This document shows positions 39,505 to 48,527 of a DNA stretch of 64,000 nucleotides, piece by piece. A program made the position numbers and the translations under genes. Under the pieces are notes generated by a model that saw only the letters and a list, made by a program, of their open reading frames with translations, ran no database searches and was not told the origin of the DNA. The DNA lies in assembly GCA_050012375.1 (NCBI GenBank), contig JBEKHH010000007.1, positions 1 through 64,000 on the forward strand. Reading direction: 5' to 3'. Each line of letters starts with the position of its first letter. Position 1 is the first letter of the stretch. Source of the stretch: PALSA-1353 sp050012375 (GTDB lineage Bacteria; Planctomycetota; Phycisphaerae; Tepidisphaerales; Tepidisphaeraceae).

Positions 39505-41577
39505 CTACCCATCGTAGTTCAAGCTCTTTCCAAGATTAGTAACGAGTGTAGTAAAGTCCGTGGCGCCGATCACGTCAACTCCGTCGAGATCAGATTCGAA
39601 ATTTGTTGAATTCGTTGCGTATCCCAAGTTGATGATAAAGTCTGTGAATGAACCGCCAGAGACATCACCTTGTGGCGGCCCACTGCCCGTGACATCAAAC
39701 GTCGCGTCGAAAACGTCCCCGACAAGAAAGCCAACTTTTAACGTATAGATTCCCGTAACGGCGGAACCGCTGTTTTCGACGCCTTGCACGGAAATGACCA
39801 TGGTATCGCCATTGATCCAGCCAGATACTGGAATATCAAGCTGGTCGGGATTTGAGGGGTCAATTTGTGCGCCGCTCATGAGTGAATTCCCAACGGTCCC
39901 ATCAGGATTGCCCGAAATGTCTTTCAATGATACCGAGAAATTTGATGCGAGGGCAATCGGCCCGCCGAAATCCAATGCTTCGTAGATCGGTTGCCCGGTC
40001 CGGTCTTCAACGCCGGGGATCCGATCAAAGCCTACGTTTAGCGGCAGTGGAATCGCGTAGTAATTTAGGTTGAGGTTTTTCTGGACTGAGGCTGCTGAAA
40101 CGAGTTGAGGAGCATCGGGGGAGCTTCCATATATGGCTAAAGTTTCGGTTCCTATGCCTGAACTGGGTGAATAGCCCGCTGCCAATACGGGATCGCCAGC
40201 CGAATCAAAAGCCGTGGCGAGGGCAGGCAGTGGATTGTTACTTGGCTGGACAGAATAAAGATATGGGTAGAACAAGGCCTCCTGCGCTCCGGTCGAGCCG
40301 CTGATCCAGGTTCCCGTTGCCGTTCCCATCCCCCCCTCATATGTGTCTTGCGGTGAATCATTTAAGAGGATATCACCGTTTGCATTGACCGCCATGCTTG
40401 TTGGGATGGCGTCGGTAACCCATAGTTGACCGTTGCCGTTCGGTCCCCACGTCGTCGTGGCCCCCGTGGAGGTCAGACGAGTTAGCGCACACCCGATATT
40501 GGTTCCCAGTGCCATGTCTCCCCCGATGATCACGTCGCCATTGCTGTCCAAGCCTATACCAAGCAGGGGGCTGGTCAGGAACGGAGCTGACTGCCGGCCC
40601 CACTGCCATGCGCTTCCCTCTGGTGCGGTAATGGGAGCGGAGCCTCCCGTCCCAAAGCCAGATGTATTCAAGGCTCCGTTCGGCTCAATTTCGTATACGC
40701 TAACAGAAATCCCACTGACTTGGTCGACATAAGCAGTAAGATAAATCCCATTACTGTTCGCGGCGACTGACGTAAAAGCGCCATCCCAGCCCGAAGGGGA
40801 AAGGGAGTAGAGCAGCCCCGGATTGCCCGAACCCCCATATCTGGAGTCGAGTACCCCGTTGTTGAAGGCCCAGACGGCTGGCTGCCCGAGAGGGCTAGAA
40901 ATATTATCGGCCAAGGGGTTATTGGGGTTAGCAGTAATGGTCCCAGCGACGTACGCTTCGTACGTGCCGCCGCTATTTGCGACCGGATCGACCGCAATGC
41001 CATAGGCCTCGTCAGCATTTTCTTGCAAAGTATCTGATCCATTTAACGTCGTCCCGTTGGCATTCAACTGGCATTCGGCGCCTGTATACGTTGAAGGTGT
41101 ATCCCATATGAGATTTATATTTCCACCAGGGTCGATAGCAATTCCCAAGGGCGTTACAACGCCGCTTGACACCGGGGACAATGTCCCCGGATTAATAATC
41201 GAATAGCCGGAGCCCGCAGTGAGGCAAACCGTGGCATCATCATTGAAACCGCCGAAGTTCTGGTCCAACTCCAATCCACCAGCGCCATTTGACTTGAAAG
41301 CGGCGACGATAAGATCCGTGGTACGCGTAACAGGGAAGTCCGCAGTATTTGCTTCAAATGCCACGATCACATCGCCATTGGGCGCCAATGCAGAAACCTG
41401 ATAATTATCCGTGGGCTGGGTGCCGTTGGGAACTGAGAATTCCCCATACCAATTTGGCGCGAGCGGCGATCCGCTCAGCAGCACTCTTCTTTCCATCCCC
41501 TCAATTGCTACGGGCACAGTCCGACGAGAAGCATTCACAAGACGGCTTCCAAACCATCGACGCAAAGATTTTCGCAT
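39505..41577 (-). CDS. Large surface protein with ERRVLLS motif and dockerin-like end
   Basis: The protein has 690 residues from 41577. The N-terminus MRKSLRRWFGSRLVNASRRT then IEGMERRVLLSG is the planctomycete surface-protein start. The middle is a delta-60 or propeller-like repeat array (GVVTPLGIAIDPGGNINLIW, LLGIGLDSNGDVIIGGDMAL, TSMAVNANGDILLN). The end has two dockerin-like segments (GDVSGGSFTDFIINLGYA, DVIGATDFTTLVTNLGKS). No enzymatic motif is visible. It lies just upstream of the GH74 gene on the same strand, 52 bp away. Confidence 0.65.
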   Translation of the reverse strand: MRKSLRRWFGSRLVNASRRTVPVAIEGMERRVLLSGSPLAPNWYGEFSVPNGTQPTDNYQVSALAPNGDVIVAFEANTADFPVTRTTDLIVAAFKSNGAGGLELDQNFGGFNDDATVCLTAGSGYSIINPGTLSPVSSGVVTPLGIAIDPGGNINLIWDTPSTYTGAECQLNANGTTLNGSDTLQENADEAYGIAVDPVANSGGTYEAYVAGTITANPNNPLADNISSPLGQPAVWAFNNGVLDSRYGGSGNPGLLYSLSPSGWDGAFTSVAANSNGIYLTAYVDQVSGISVSVYEIEPNGALNTSGFGTGGSAPITAPEGSAWQWGRQSAPFLTSPLLGIGLDSNGDVIIGGDMALGTNIGCALTRLTSTGATTTWGPNGNGQLWVTDAIPTSMAVNANGDILLNDSPQDTYEGGMGTATGTWISGSTGAQEALFYPYLYSVQPSNNPLPALATAFDSAGDPVLAAGYSPSSGIGTETLAIYGSSPDAPQLVSAASVQKNLNLNYYAIPLPLNVGFDRIPGVEDRTGQPIYEALDFGGPIALASNFSVSLKDISGNPDGTVGNSLMSGAQIDPSNPDQLDIPVSGWINGDTMVISVQGVENSGSAVTGIYTLKVGFLVGDVFDATFDVTGSGPPQGDVSGGSFTDFIINLGYATNSTNFESDLDGVDVIGATDFTTLVTNLGKSLNYDG

Positions 41578-41806
41578 GACCTGCTCCTTCCGCTGAAGCA
41601 GTTGGATGCGCCCCTGTCGCGCAAATTTCATCAACAGGAATCATCAGCCAGTGGGAAACCCTCGTATCCCAAGAGTGCCGGCCTTTGATTGCCGCACCAC
41701 TGCAAGACGACCATCCTAGACAATCGATCGCGACGCAACAATAAGGAGACGGCTAATTCAACATGAAGATTCCACTTAAGCGGCCATGAGGAGAATTCCT
41801 ACTGAA

Positions 41807-42343
41807 TCAGGGAATGACAAAATCCACCGCGCTTCCGTCCGGGGCTCTTATTGAACCAAGAACCTTCGCCGCCTGGTCCACGTCGCTACGGGATACCCAG
41901 TCGTTGCCGGGACCCGATGCCTTAACTTCTATTCCGTCCGACGCTGTCCGTGGATTGAAAAGGGCGATCGATGATAATGGCTTGCCATCGTACATGGCTT
42001 GGGCAACCGCGTCGTCGAGCGACTTTTTCATGTCGGATGTGTATCGCTGGACGAAAGGACAAAACAGCTTTCGTCCATTGTCGTATGAATAAACCATCGC
42101 CCTGACCGCGATTTTTCCGTCGTGATCGAAGGGCGGAGTCTTGTAAATACTGTCCATGAACCAAGTTTGGCCGTCATCCACAGTGTAAAAAGCCTTGTCG
42201 CCCCTGGCTCGCGGTTGGGGCCATTGGGTATAGACCAGGTAACCCCCCGCAAATGCCACCATCAAAATTGCGAACATCAGAAACGCGGACTTCTTCTCAT
42301 TGATTATCTCGCGCAGGCCAGTCGTCGCTCGGTAGCTGCCCAT
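41807..42343 (-). CDS. Single-pass membrane protein, tandem paralogue 1
   Basis: The protein has 178 residues from 42343. A short cytoplasmic end is followed by one helix (SAFLMFAILMVAFAGGYLVY). The extracytoplasmic part begins AFYTVDDGQTWFMDSIYKTP and contains RAMVYSYDNGRKLFCPFVQRY. The same layout recurs in the neighbour at 42427-42942. I do not recognise the family. The pair probably arose by duplication. Confidence 0.6.
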   Translation of the reverse strand: MGSYRATTGLREIINEKKSAFLMFAILMVAFAGGYLVYTQWPQPRARGDKAFYTVDDGQTWFMDSIYKTPPFDHDGKIAVRAMVYSYDNGRKLFCPFVQRYTSDMKKSLDDAVAQAMYDGKPLSSIALFNPRTASDGIEVKASGPGNDWVSRSDVDQAAKVLGSIRAPDGSAVDFVIP

Positions 42344-42426
42344 TTTGTACGCGGCGAGATCGCCCGTGCCTTCGCTGAAATCGACGCCATGACCCTGAGG
42401 CCGTAGTGGTCGGGAGGCCAGGGTTT

Positions 42427-42942
42427 CTACGGGATTGCCGTGTCGATATCGCTGCCATCTGGGGACTGTGCCGCGGCAAAAACCTTGGAGGCATTGGCCA
42501 CGTCCATGCTGGAGACCCACTGATGGCCCGGACCAGGAAGCTTGACCTCCGTTCCATGCGTGATCTCCGGGGAACCGAAGAGATCAACCGAGGACAACGG
42601 TTTGCCGTCTTGAGTGGCCTTTGCGACGGCGTCATCTAGCTTTTTCTTTGTCTCCGTATTGTACCGCTGTAGGAACGGACAGAATGTCTTGCTTCCATGA
42701 TCGTAAGTATAGACCATTGCCCGAACCGCTGTTTGCCCATTGTACTCGTACGGGGCCACTCTATAGACACTATCCGCAAACCAAGTCTTTCCATCATCAA
42801 CAGTATAGTACGCCTTCGTTATTTTTAGGGGTCCGGTTGGCCACTGAGTATACGCCATATAGGCGCCGGCGAGAACTATCAAGGTAATCGCACCGATGAT
42901 TGAAGCCGACTTTTTTTGATTTAGCGTTCCGCGCAAACCCAT
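42427..42942 (-). CDS. Single-pass membrane protein, tandem paralogue 2
   Basis: The protein has 171 residues. One helix (SIIGAITLIVLAGAYMAY) is followed by AYYTVDDGKTWFADSVYRVA and RAMVYTYDHGSKTFCPFLQRY, clearly related to the gene at 41807. Both proteins end in DxAIP or DFVIP. The ATG at 42942 has GGAG about 6 bp before it. Function unknown. Confidence 0.6.
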   Translation of the reverse strand: MGLRGTLNQKKSASIIGAITLIVLAGAYMAYTQWPTGPLKITKAYYTVDDGKTWFADSVYRVAPYEYNGQTAVRAMVYTYDHGSKTFCPFLQRYNTETKKKLDDAVAKATQDGKPLSSVDLFGSPEITHGTEVKLPGPGHQWVSSMDVANASKVFAAAQSPDGSDIDTAIP

Positions 42943-43021
42943 CTTCACTCCGCAACCGCAAACCCTGCATGGCGATCCGGTCAGGCCATGCGAATGTCCG
43001 GGGCCGTCCAGTTAGAACAGC

Positions 43022-44110
43022 TCAATTAGGCGGGATAATGGCGTTGCAGCAGATTTCCCTCGCCACGACACATCCTACTCCAAGTAGCCGATTTTCGACA
43101 TGGCCGTCCAGAAACAAGATGTTTACAGCCGAGTTATTTAAGTGCCGAAACCGCATGTTGCAACAATACATGCTGTATTGTTGGCCTTGATACAGCGGTA
43201 AGGACCAGTCGCAGTTGTCGTACTTCAAACCGCTGAGCGTAACAGGCGCTCCGCCGCTCCACGCCCCGCCATCCACGGCGTTGGTGCCGCCAAGAGCTAT
43301 TTGTTTGCCGTAGCCGTTTGCATTGTAGGAGCTTCCCGGGGTGGGGTACGCATAGCAGTCGCCCCAATCGCGAGTCCAGTCATCCAACGATGTGTCCACA
43401 GGATAGTTTTCCTGGCCAATGAATCCAGGATTAGTGCTCAGATTTACCGAATTATCCCAGACCATGGCTACGTTAGCGGATTGATGAATGCTGCCGAGCA
43501 CGCGCTGCCATTGGTAGCTGTGCGACTGCGGCGTACCCGGTTCATTCGTTCTACCCTTACCTATATTTGTTTGGGTACCGGTCCATGATGACCAATCCCA
43601 CGTCTCCGGTGTGGAGACAAAAAGGCGTATGTTACCGACATAGTCGCTTTCCCTTGGGACCCGAGGAAGATCCGGAACGTCTACATCATGAAAAATAGCG
43701 GAAAAGTCGATCGCCTGATTTGATTCATCGGGAGGAATAGATCCCGAATATGGGCCAACCGCCGCGACCGCAGTATTCGGGTATGGAGACGGCTTCATGC
43801 CCGCCAACAAACTCAGCGTATCACACCAGGTCCAACCGTTATGCTCATAAAAGTTCTGCTGCCAAGTGTCCGGAGGCTGATCAATGTCATACTCGGCGTC
43901 GCCATATGGCAGACATCCGTTGTTCTCCGCGGCGTATTCCTGCACCAAGTTTCCAATGTTGCGCAGGTTCGACGCGCAATAAACAAGATTCGCCTGTTGT
44001 CTGGCCTTTTGCAGCGCCGGAAGCAAAACGGAGATCAAGAGCGCGATGATCCCGATCACCACCAGGAGTTCAACCAGGGTAAAGCCCCTCGTAAAGCGCT
44101 TGCTGTTCAT
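43022..44110 (-). CDS. Type II pseudopilin-like protein (prepilin cleavage signal, H-X9-DG type)
   Basis: The protein has 362 residues from 44110, where GGAG precedes the ATG. The N-terminus FTRGFTLVELLVVIGIIALL is a prepilin peptidase site with its methylated-Phe helix. The end carries FRHLNNSAVNILFLDGHVEN, the H-x9-DG motif of the large planctomycete pseudopilin family. These proteins are exported and processed like type II secretion pilins. Planctomycetes often place them beside sugar-degradation genes, as here. Confidence 0.85.
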   Translation of the reverse strand: MNSKRFTRGFTLVELLVVIGIIALLISVLLPALQKARQQANLVYCASNLRNIGNLVQEYAAENNGCLPYGDAEYDIDQPPDTWQQNFYEHNGWTWCDTLSLLAGMKPSPYPNTAVAAVGPYSGSIPPDESNQAIDFSAIFHDVDVPDLPRVPRESDYVGNIRLFVSTPETWDWSSWTGTQTNIGKGRTNEPGTPQSHSYQWQRVLGSIHQSANVAMVWDNSVNLSTNPGFIGQENYPVDTSLDDWTRDWGDCYAYPTPGSSYNANGYGKQIALGGTNAVDGGAWSGGAPVTLSGLKYDNCDWSLPLYQGQQYSMYCCNMRFRHLNNSAVNILFLDGHVENRLLGVGCVVAREICCNAIIPPN

Positions 44111-44210
44111 GGGACGCTCCTCGACGTGTTTGGTCCGCAAACAAGGTACACGTGTCATACTCCAACTCGGTTTCAACTAAATCTATTCCGCTCGTCCACC
44201 AAACAAATGT

Positions 44211-45254
44211 TCAATTCGATCGTTTCGGCGTCGTCGTCGATTCCCGGACGATCAACCGCTCCTCCAACTTTCGGCAAACAGGTTTCGACGGCTCTTCGCC
44301 GCTCATCTCCTCTAGCAATATCTGAGCCGCCGCCTCGCCCATGGCCGCCGACGGCACGTCCACCGCGGTCAGCGAGGGCACCGACAGGCTGATCACCGGC
44401 TCGTTATTAAAGCAAACCAGGCTGAAATCCTCGGGAACCGAAAGACCCAGATCGTGGGCCGTCCTCAGCAATGAAAGCGCCCCATAGTGCGAATAAGCCA
44501 GCACCGCCGTCGCCTTTCCTTCCATCACGGTCCGGCGAAGGAACGGCTCATAATACGAATCCCACGGCAACAAGCCGGACAAGCTGGGAACCACCACCCT
44601 GGGGATCTGGAATTGCAATTCGCGGGCCGCCTGCGCAAAGGCATCGCGACGCGTGAAGACGCTCGGTTGGGTCGCATCAACCGACGGATGGTCCAGATAG
44701 GCGATTCGCCGATGGCCCAGTTCAACCAAATGCCGTAGAGCCGTTCGGGTCCCGCCGGCGTCGTCGGGGACGACTTGCGAGCCTCGGCCAGCCACCACGC
44801 CGTCCAGGCTGACATACGGAATGTCGCTGCCGTCGAGTGCATCGAGATCGCTCAAGCTGGTCGGACCGACGGCCACCACTCCATCCACCCGCAGCGGCGG
44901 AAGTTGAAACGGCCCGTGACGCAGGCTCATGAATTGCACGCAGATTTCGTAGCCCGACTGGTCCAGCACCTTGGCCAATGCCCCAACGGCTTCTTCCAGC
45001 GGACCGACGCGGTCGGACCAGATCCCGGCCACGCCGAGGACCGCCACTAAATTTGTTTTGCTCACGGTGAGATTTCGCGCGGCAATGCTGGGGCGATAAT
45101 TCAATTCCTGTGCGACTTTTAGAATCTTGTCGCGCACGGCCGTCGAAACCGAGAACCGGCCTTGCTTGGAATTGTTCAGGACCCGGCTGACGGTCGATTG
45201 ACTGACCGAACACCGCCGGGCCACCGCCATGAGGTTGCTGCCAGCCCTTGCCAT
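44211..45254 (-). CDS. LacI/GalR-family transcription regulator
   Basis: The protein has 347 residues from 45254. The N-terminal helix-turn-helix reads LMAVARRCSVSQSTVSRVLN, followed by the hinge ELNYRPSIAARNL. The effector-binding domain has VPSLTAVDVPSAAMGEAAAQ near the end. Family members repress sugar genes until the inducer binds. A matching operator (CAAGCGGTTGCTGA) lies 29-42 bp upstream of its own start, and longer copies overlap the promoters of two GH74 genes. The likely effector is a xyloglucan-derived sugar, by inference. Confidence 0.9.
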   Translation of the reverse strand: MARAGSNLMAVARRCSVSQSTVSRVLNNSKQGRFSVSTAVRDKILKVAQELNYRPSIAARNLTVSKTNLVAVLGVAGIWSDRVGPLEEAVGALAKVLDQSGYEICVQFMSLRHGPFQLPPLRVDGVVAVGPTSLSDLDALDGSDIPYVSLDGVVAGRGSQVVPDDAGGTRTALRHLVELGHRRIAYLDHPSVDATQPSVFTRRDAFAQAARELQFQIPRVVVPSLSGLLPWDSYYEPFLRRTVMEGKATAVLAYSHYGALSLLRTAHDLGLSVPEDFSLVCFNNEPVISLSVPSLTAVDVPSAAMGEAAAQILLEEMSGEEPSKPVCRKLEERLIVRESTTTPKRSN

Positions 45255-45282
45255 ACTGATGGGCCGCTTGCCCTGCTTTCGG

Positions 45283-45329
45283 CAAGCGGTTGCTGAACGA
45301 TTATACGCAGGAGGGGCCGTTTGATGCAA
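45283..45329 (-). promoter_or_regulatory. Promoter and LacI-type operator of the regulator gene
   Basis: On the minus strand TTGCAT (45324-45329) and TATAAT (45300-45305) are 18 bp apart. The operator-like CAAGCGGTTGCTGA (45283-45296) follows between the -10 box and the start codon. It shares the AAnCGnTT core of LacI-family sites. Autoregulation is likely. Confidence 0.65.
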
Positions 45330-45339
45330 GGTTATTATA

Positions 45340-48300
45340 TCAGAAAAATCGAATTTCGCTAATGCTGGCCCGACTATCGCCCGGCAAGCCCGTAATTTGG
45401 ATGCGCACCGCCCGGACGCCCCTGGTTTGGAATTTCAAGCGGTGCCGCCCGCCGGAGAAGGAATTGACCCTTTGATCGCTCAGGGTCTGCCAGTGCGATC
45501 CGTCTGATGATCCCTTCACAAGATAGCGATATCCGGCCTGGTCCTGGCCCCAAAGAATCTCGGCCCCGCTCAGGTCCTTGGGTTCGTTGAAGGTGATTTG
45601 CCACCATTGGTTGGGCGACTGATCGGCGGCGTTCCATTGGGTGTAATCGTTGCCGTCAATCGCGCGGTAGGGCTGGAAATTCCGCCAGCTTTGCTCGGTG
45701 GACGACGCCATCGCCACCCCATCCATCGTTTGCGTCGTCAATAGCAGTTCCTTCAATCGGTCGATGCTGATCGGCGTTTGGGGATCGAATCGCTCCGAGG
45801 CGGCATATTTCAGCAAGCTGCCGAGCAACTGCCGTGGCGCGGGTTTGTCGCTCATCGCCGGCAAATCGCTGGCGCAAATCAGCAGCCGCCCCGGCCCGAC
45901 CCTCAATTCAAAAATCAATCCCAGCCGGTGCACGCGCTCCAGGTTGTCGATCACCTGAACGTTCGGCCGATATCCGCCGGGCAGCTCGTCGAGAATCAGC
46001 GGCCGGCTTTGCAGGGCGATGTCGAACCACTGCCAATCCGAATGGAATTCCGTCGGAAAATCCGCCAGGGCGGGATTTGCAGGATCGCACAGCAGCCCCA
46101 TGGTGCCGGGTTTGTTGTGAAACATCGGCCAGCACCAGAAATCCGTGGCAAATCCGCCGCCAACGGTGTGCAGCAACGGCCGTCTGTTGTCGGCGATCAG
46201 CAGCACTCTCCCGCCGCCCGCCAGCGCCGCCGTGGCCGCGTCGTCCAGCGTCCGCGCGATCGTCACGCCCGCCGGCGCCGAAACATCAACCGGCTTGGGA
46301 TAGACCCAGATCGGATAACTCGTTTTGATCGAAGTTCCCTCCAGCGCCAGCGCGAACGTCAATTTCGCCGGCGCCGGCGAATTGGACAGCGCCGCTGTAA
46401 TCGTCCCCAGCGACCGCAGCCCGCCCTGCTCGATATTCGTTGCCGGCAATTTTCCCGACGCAATGGTTTGCCCCAATGGGCCGGCCAGCGCCCAATCCAG
46501 CACGGCTCCCGGCAAATTCGCTTCGCCGTAAGCCGCTACCTGAATCCGTGCGCTGAATGTTTCGTTGCCGGCCCAGGCATATTTTTCGAATCGCGCCAGC
46601 AGAACCACGGGCGCGCAGAATTCCCGCCATTTCTCGGGGGAAATGATGCCCTTGGAATCCATGAAAGCATCCAGCATCCCGACCAACGCCGTTCCCTGGC
46701 CCGGAAAATCCTGAAGGTCCAGGAGTTGAAATCCGCCGAAATGAGGCGTTCGCAAAGCGGCTTCGATGTCCTCCCGGTAACAGATCGCCGCCAGCGCCCC
46801 GGAGGCGCGGAAAAAATCGTCGGCCTGATCGAGCATTCCCGCCGATTTCAGCCGCTCGCGGAAATGCTCGAAATTGTCCGCACGGGTCACGCCGGTGTAC
46901 TTCTCGATTTCCTCGAAGCGCGGATAAACCGTCCACTGTCCTACCTCGTGACCGACGACCGGCTTGGGGATTCCCGCGATCGATTGCGAATAATCGACAT
47001 CCGTGCCTGCCGGGCCGTACTGGATGTGCGCGTCGTTCGAGTCGATGTCGGCAAAACTCCCGCGCACCGGCAGGGGCTTGGCGTTTGGCGAGGCTTTGGC
47101 CTTTTGGGTAATCAGAAAATCATCCCCCGGCGGCAGGATCGGGTCCCACGCGAATGCGTTGGAACCTTGAGCGTATAGATGCCGCCCGTCCACGCTCCGT
47201 AAATCCTTGATCAATGAGGCGATCGCCGCCCGGCTGCCGCGGTTTTCGTTGCCCATCGTGAACATCACGAACGAAGGATGATTCCCGTAGAATTTCAGGA
47301 TCCGCTTTGCTTCCGGCTCCATTACCTGCCTGACGTGCTCGTCGAAATCGCCCCAGAAGGGGAGTTCCGGCTGCATGTACATCCCCAACTCGTCGGCCGC
47401 CTCGAACGCCGCCTCCGGTGGAACCCAGGTGTGACATCGATTCTGATTGATTCCGTAATCCTGGCAAATCCGCAGATATCCGAGCCAACCCTTCACATCC
47501 ATCGGCGGATAGCCGGTCAACGGAAAGACACAGGCGTTGTGCTTGCCGCGGAGAAATGTCGTGCGGCCGTTGATCGTGAACTGCGGGCCGGCGGCGGCGA
47601 AATCGCGCAGGCCGAACGTGATCTTCCGCTCATCGGCAATGCCGTCCCCGCTCAGACTTGCCGTCAGCGCCATCAAATTCGGGTGAAATTCATCCCACAG
47701 CGCGGCGGTGGCCCCCAGCGGAACGTTCAATTCAACCGACCCCCCGGCCGCCGTCCACGTGACATCGGCGTCCTGCGATGCGCCTGCCACGCCTGGACCG
47801 GTTACGGCGATGTGCACGGCGCCCTTTCCCGCCTGGCCCGTCGCGTTGCCGATGTCGATGCGCACCTTCGCCGAGCGCTGCCGCACGTTCGCATATGCCT
47901 GAACATCGTCCAGCCAGACCGGGTCCGTCGCCTGAAGCTCGATTCGGCCGATGATGCCGTTCCAGTTTGTTTGCGTGTTGTCGGACCACTGATGGGCTTC
48001 GGTCTGAATGGGAAGCCGGGTGTTGTCCACCACGATCGTCAGTTGATGCCGCCCCGGCTCAAGGGCGCCCAGGACGAATTCCTGCGGCGTACAGAAAAAA
48101 TTGCCGGCGCCGACCGCTTGGCCGTCCACCCAAAGCTGCGTGTATTTCGTGCGCTCCAGAAACAGCGTGATCCGCTTGCCGCGCCATTGCTTGGGAACCT
48201 CGACGTCCCGCTGATACCACGCCGGCCCCTCGAAGCGAAAGGCCCGCGTCAACTGTCCGTCCCATCCCGGCCCACTGGATTGGCCCTTGTGGTTCGTCTC

Positions 48301-48501
48301 GGTTGTGCCCGGCAATTCGATCTGGTCGTTCAGCTTCAGCCTTGGCAAAACGCCTGGCGAAGCCGCGGCGGGGGGACCGTTCAATTCAAACCGCCAGTTC
48401 CCGGCCAGCGAAAGGACCTCCGCCGCCGCGCGGTTCCAGCCCAGGAAGATCAAGCTGATCAGAACAACGCTCCCAATGAAGCGCCCCAAGCCGTTGATCA
48501 T
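45340..48501 (-). CDS. GH2-family glycoside hydrolase with C-terminal F5/8-type (CBM32-like) domain
   Basis: The protein has 1053 residues with an N-terminal signal or anchor. The sugar-binding jelly-roll (LSLAGNWRFELNG, WYQRDVEVP, RITLFLERTKYTQLWVDGQAVG) and Ig-like domain precede the TIM barrel. The catalytic acid/base is Glu419 in MGNEN and the nucleophile Glu519 in VVGHEVGQW. The end (SSTEQSWRNFQPYRAIDGND, VRAVRIQITGLPGDSRAS) is a discoidin-like carbohydrate-binding domain. GH2 includes beta-galactosidases; removal of galactose from xyloglucan side chains fits. It follows the 4.3-kb GH74 gene by 26 bp. Confidence 0.82.
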   Translation of the reverse strand: MINGLGRFIGSVVLISLIFLGWNRAAAEVLSLAGNWRFELNGPPAAASPGVLPRLKLNDQIELPGTTETNHKGQSSGPGWDGQLTRAFRFEGPAWYQRDVEVPKQWRGKRITLFLERTKYTQLWVDGQAVGAGNFFCTPQEFVLGALEPGRHQLTIVVDNTRLPIQTEAHQWSDNTQTNWNGIIGRIELQATDPVWLDDVQAYANVRQRSAKVRIDIGNATGQAGKGAVHIAVTGPGVAGASQDADVTWTAAGGSVELNVPLGATAALWDEFHPNLMALTASLSGDGIADERKITFGLRDFAAAGPQFTINGRTTFLRGKHNACVFPLTGYPPMDVKGWLGYLRICQDYGINQNRCHTWVPPEAAFEAADELGMYMQPELPFWGDFDEHVRQVMEPEAKRILKFYGNHPSFVMFTMGNENRGSRAAIASLIKDLRSVDGRHLYAQGSNAFAWDPILPPGDDFLITQKAKASPNAKPLPVRGSFADIDSNDAHIQYGPAGTDVDYSQSIAGIPKPVVGHEVGQWTVYPRFEEIEKYTGVTRADNFEHFRERLKSAGMLDQADDFFRASGALAAICYREDIEAALRTPHFGGFQLLDLQDFPGQGTALVGMLDAFMDSKGIISPEKWREFCAPVVLLARFEKYAWAGNETFSARIQVAAYGEANLPGAVLDWALAGPLGQTIASGKLPATNIEQGGLRSLGTITAALSNSPAPAKLTFALALEGTSIKTSYPIWVYPKPVDVSAPAGVTIARTLDDAATAALAGGGRVLLIADNRRPLLHTVGGGFATDFWCWPMFHNKPGTMGLLCDPANPALADFPTEFHSDWQWFDIALQSRPLILDELPGGYRPNVQVIDNLERVHRLGLIFELRVGPGRLLICASDLPAMSDKPAPRQLLGSLLKYAASERFDPQTPISIDRLKELLLTTQTMDGVAMASSTEQSWRNFQPYRAIDGNDYTQWNAADQSPNQWWQITFNEPKDLSGAEILWGQDQAGYRYLVKGSSDGSHWQTLSDQRVNSFSGGRHRLKFQTRGVRAVRIQITGLPGDSRASISEIRFF

Positions 48502-48527
48502 CTTGAATTCTGCTCCGATCTATTCTG

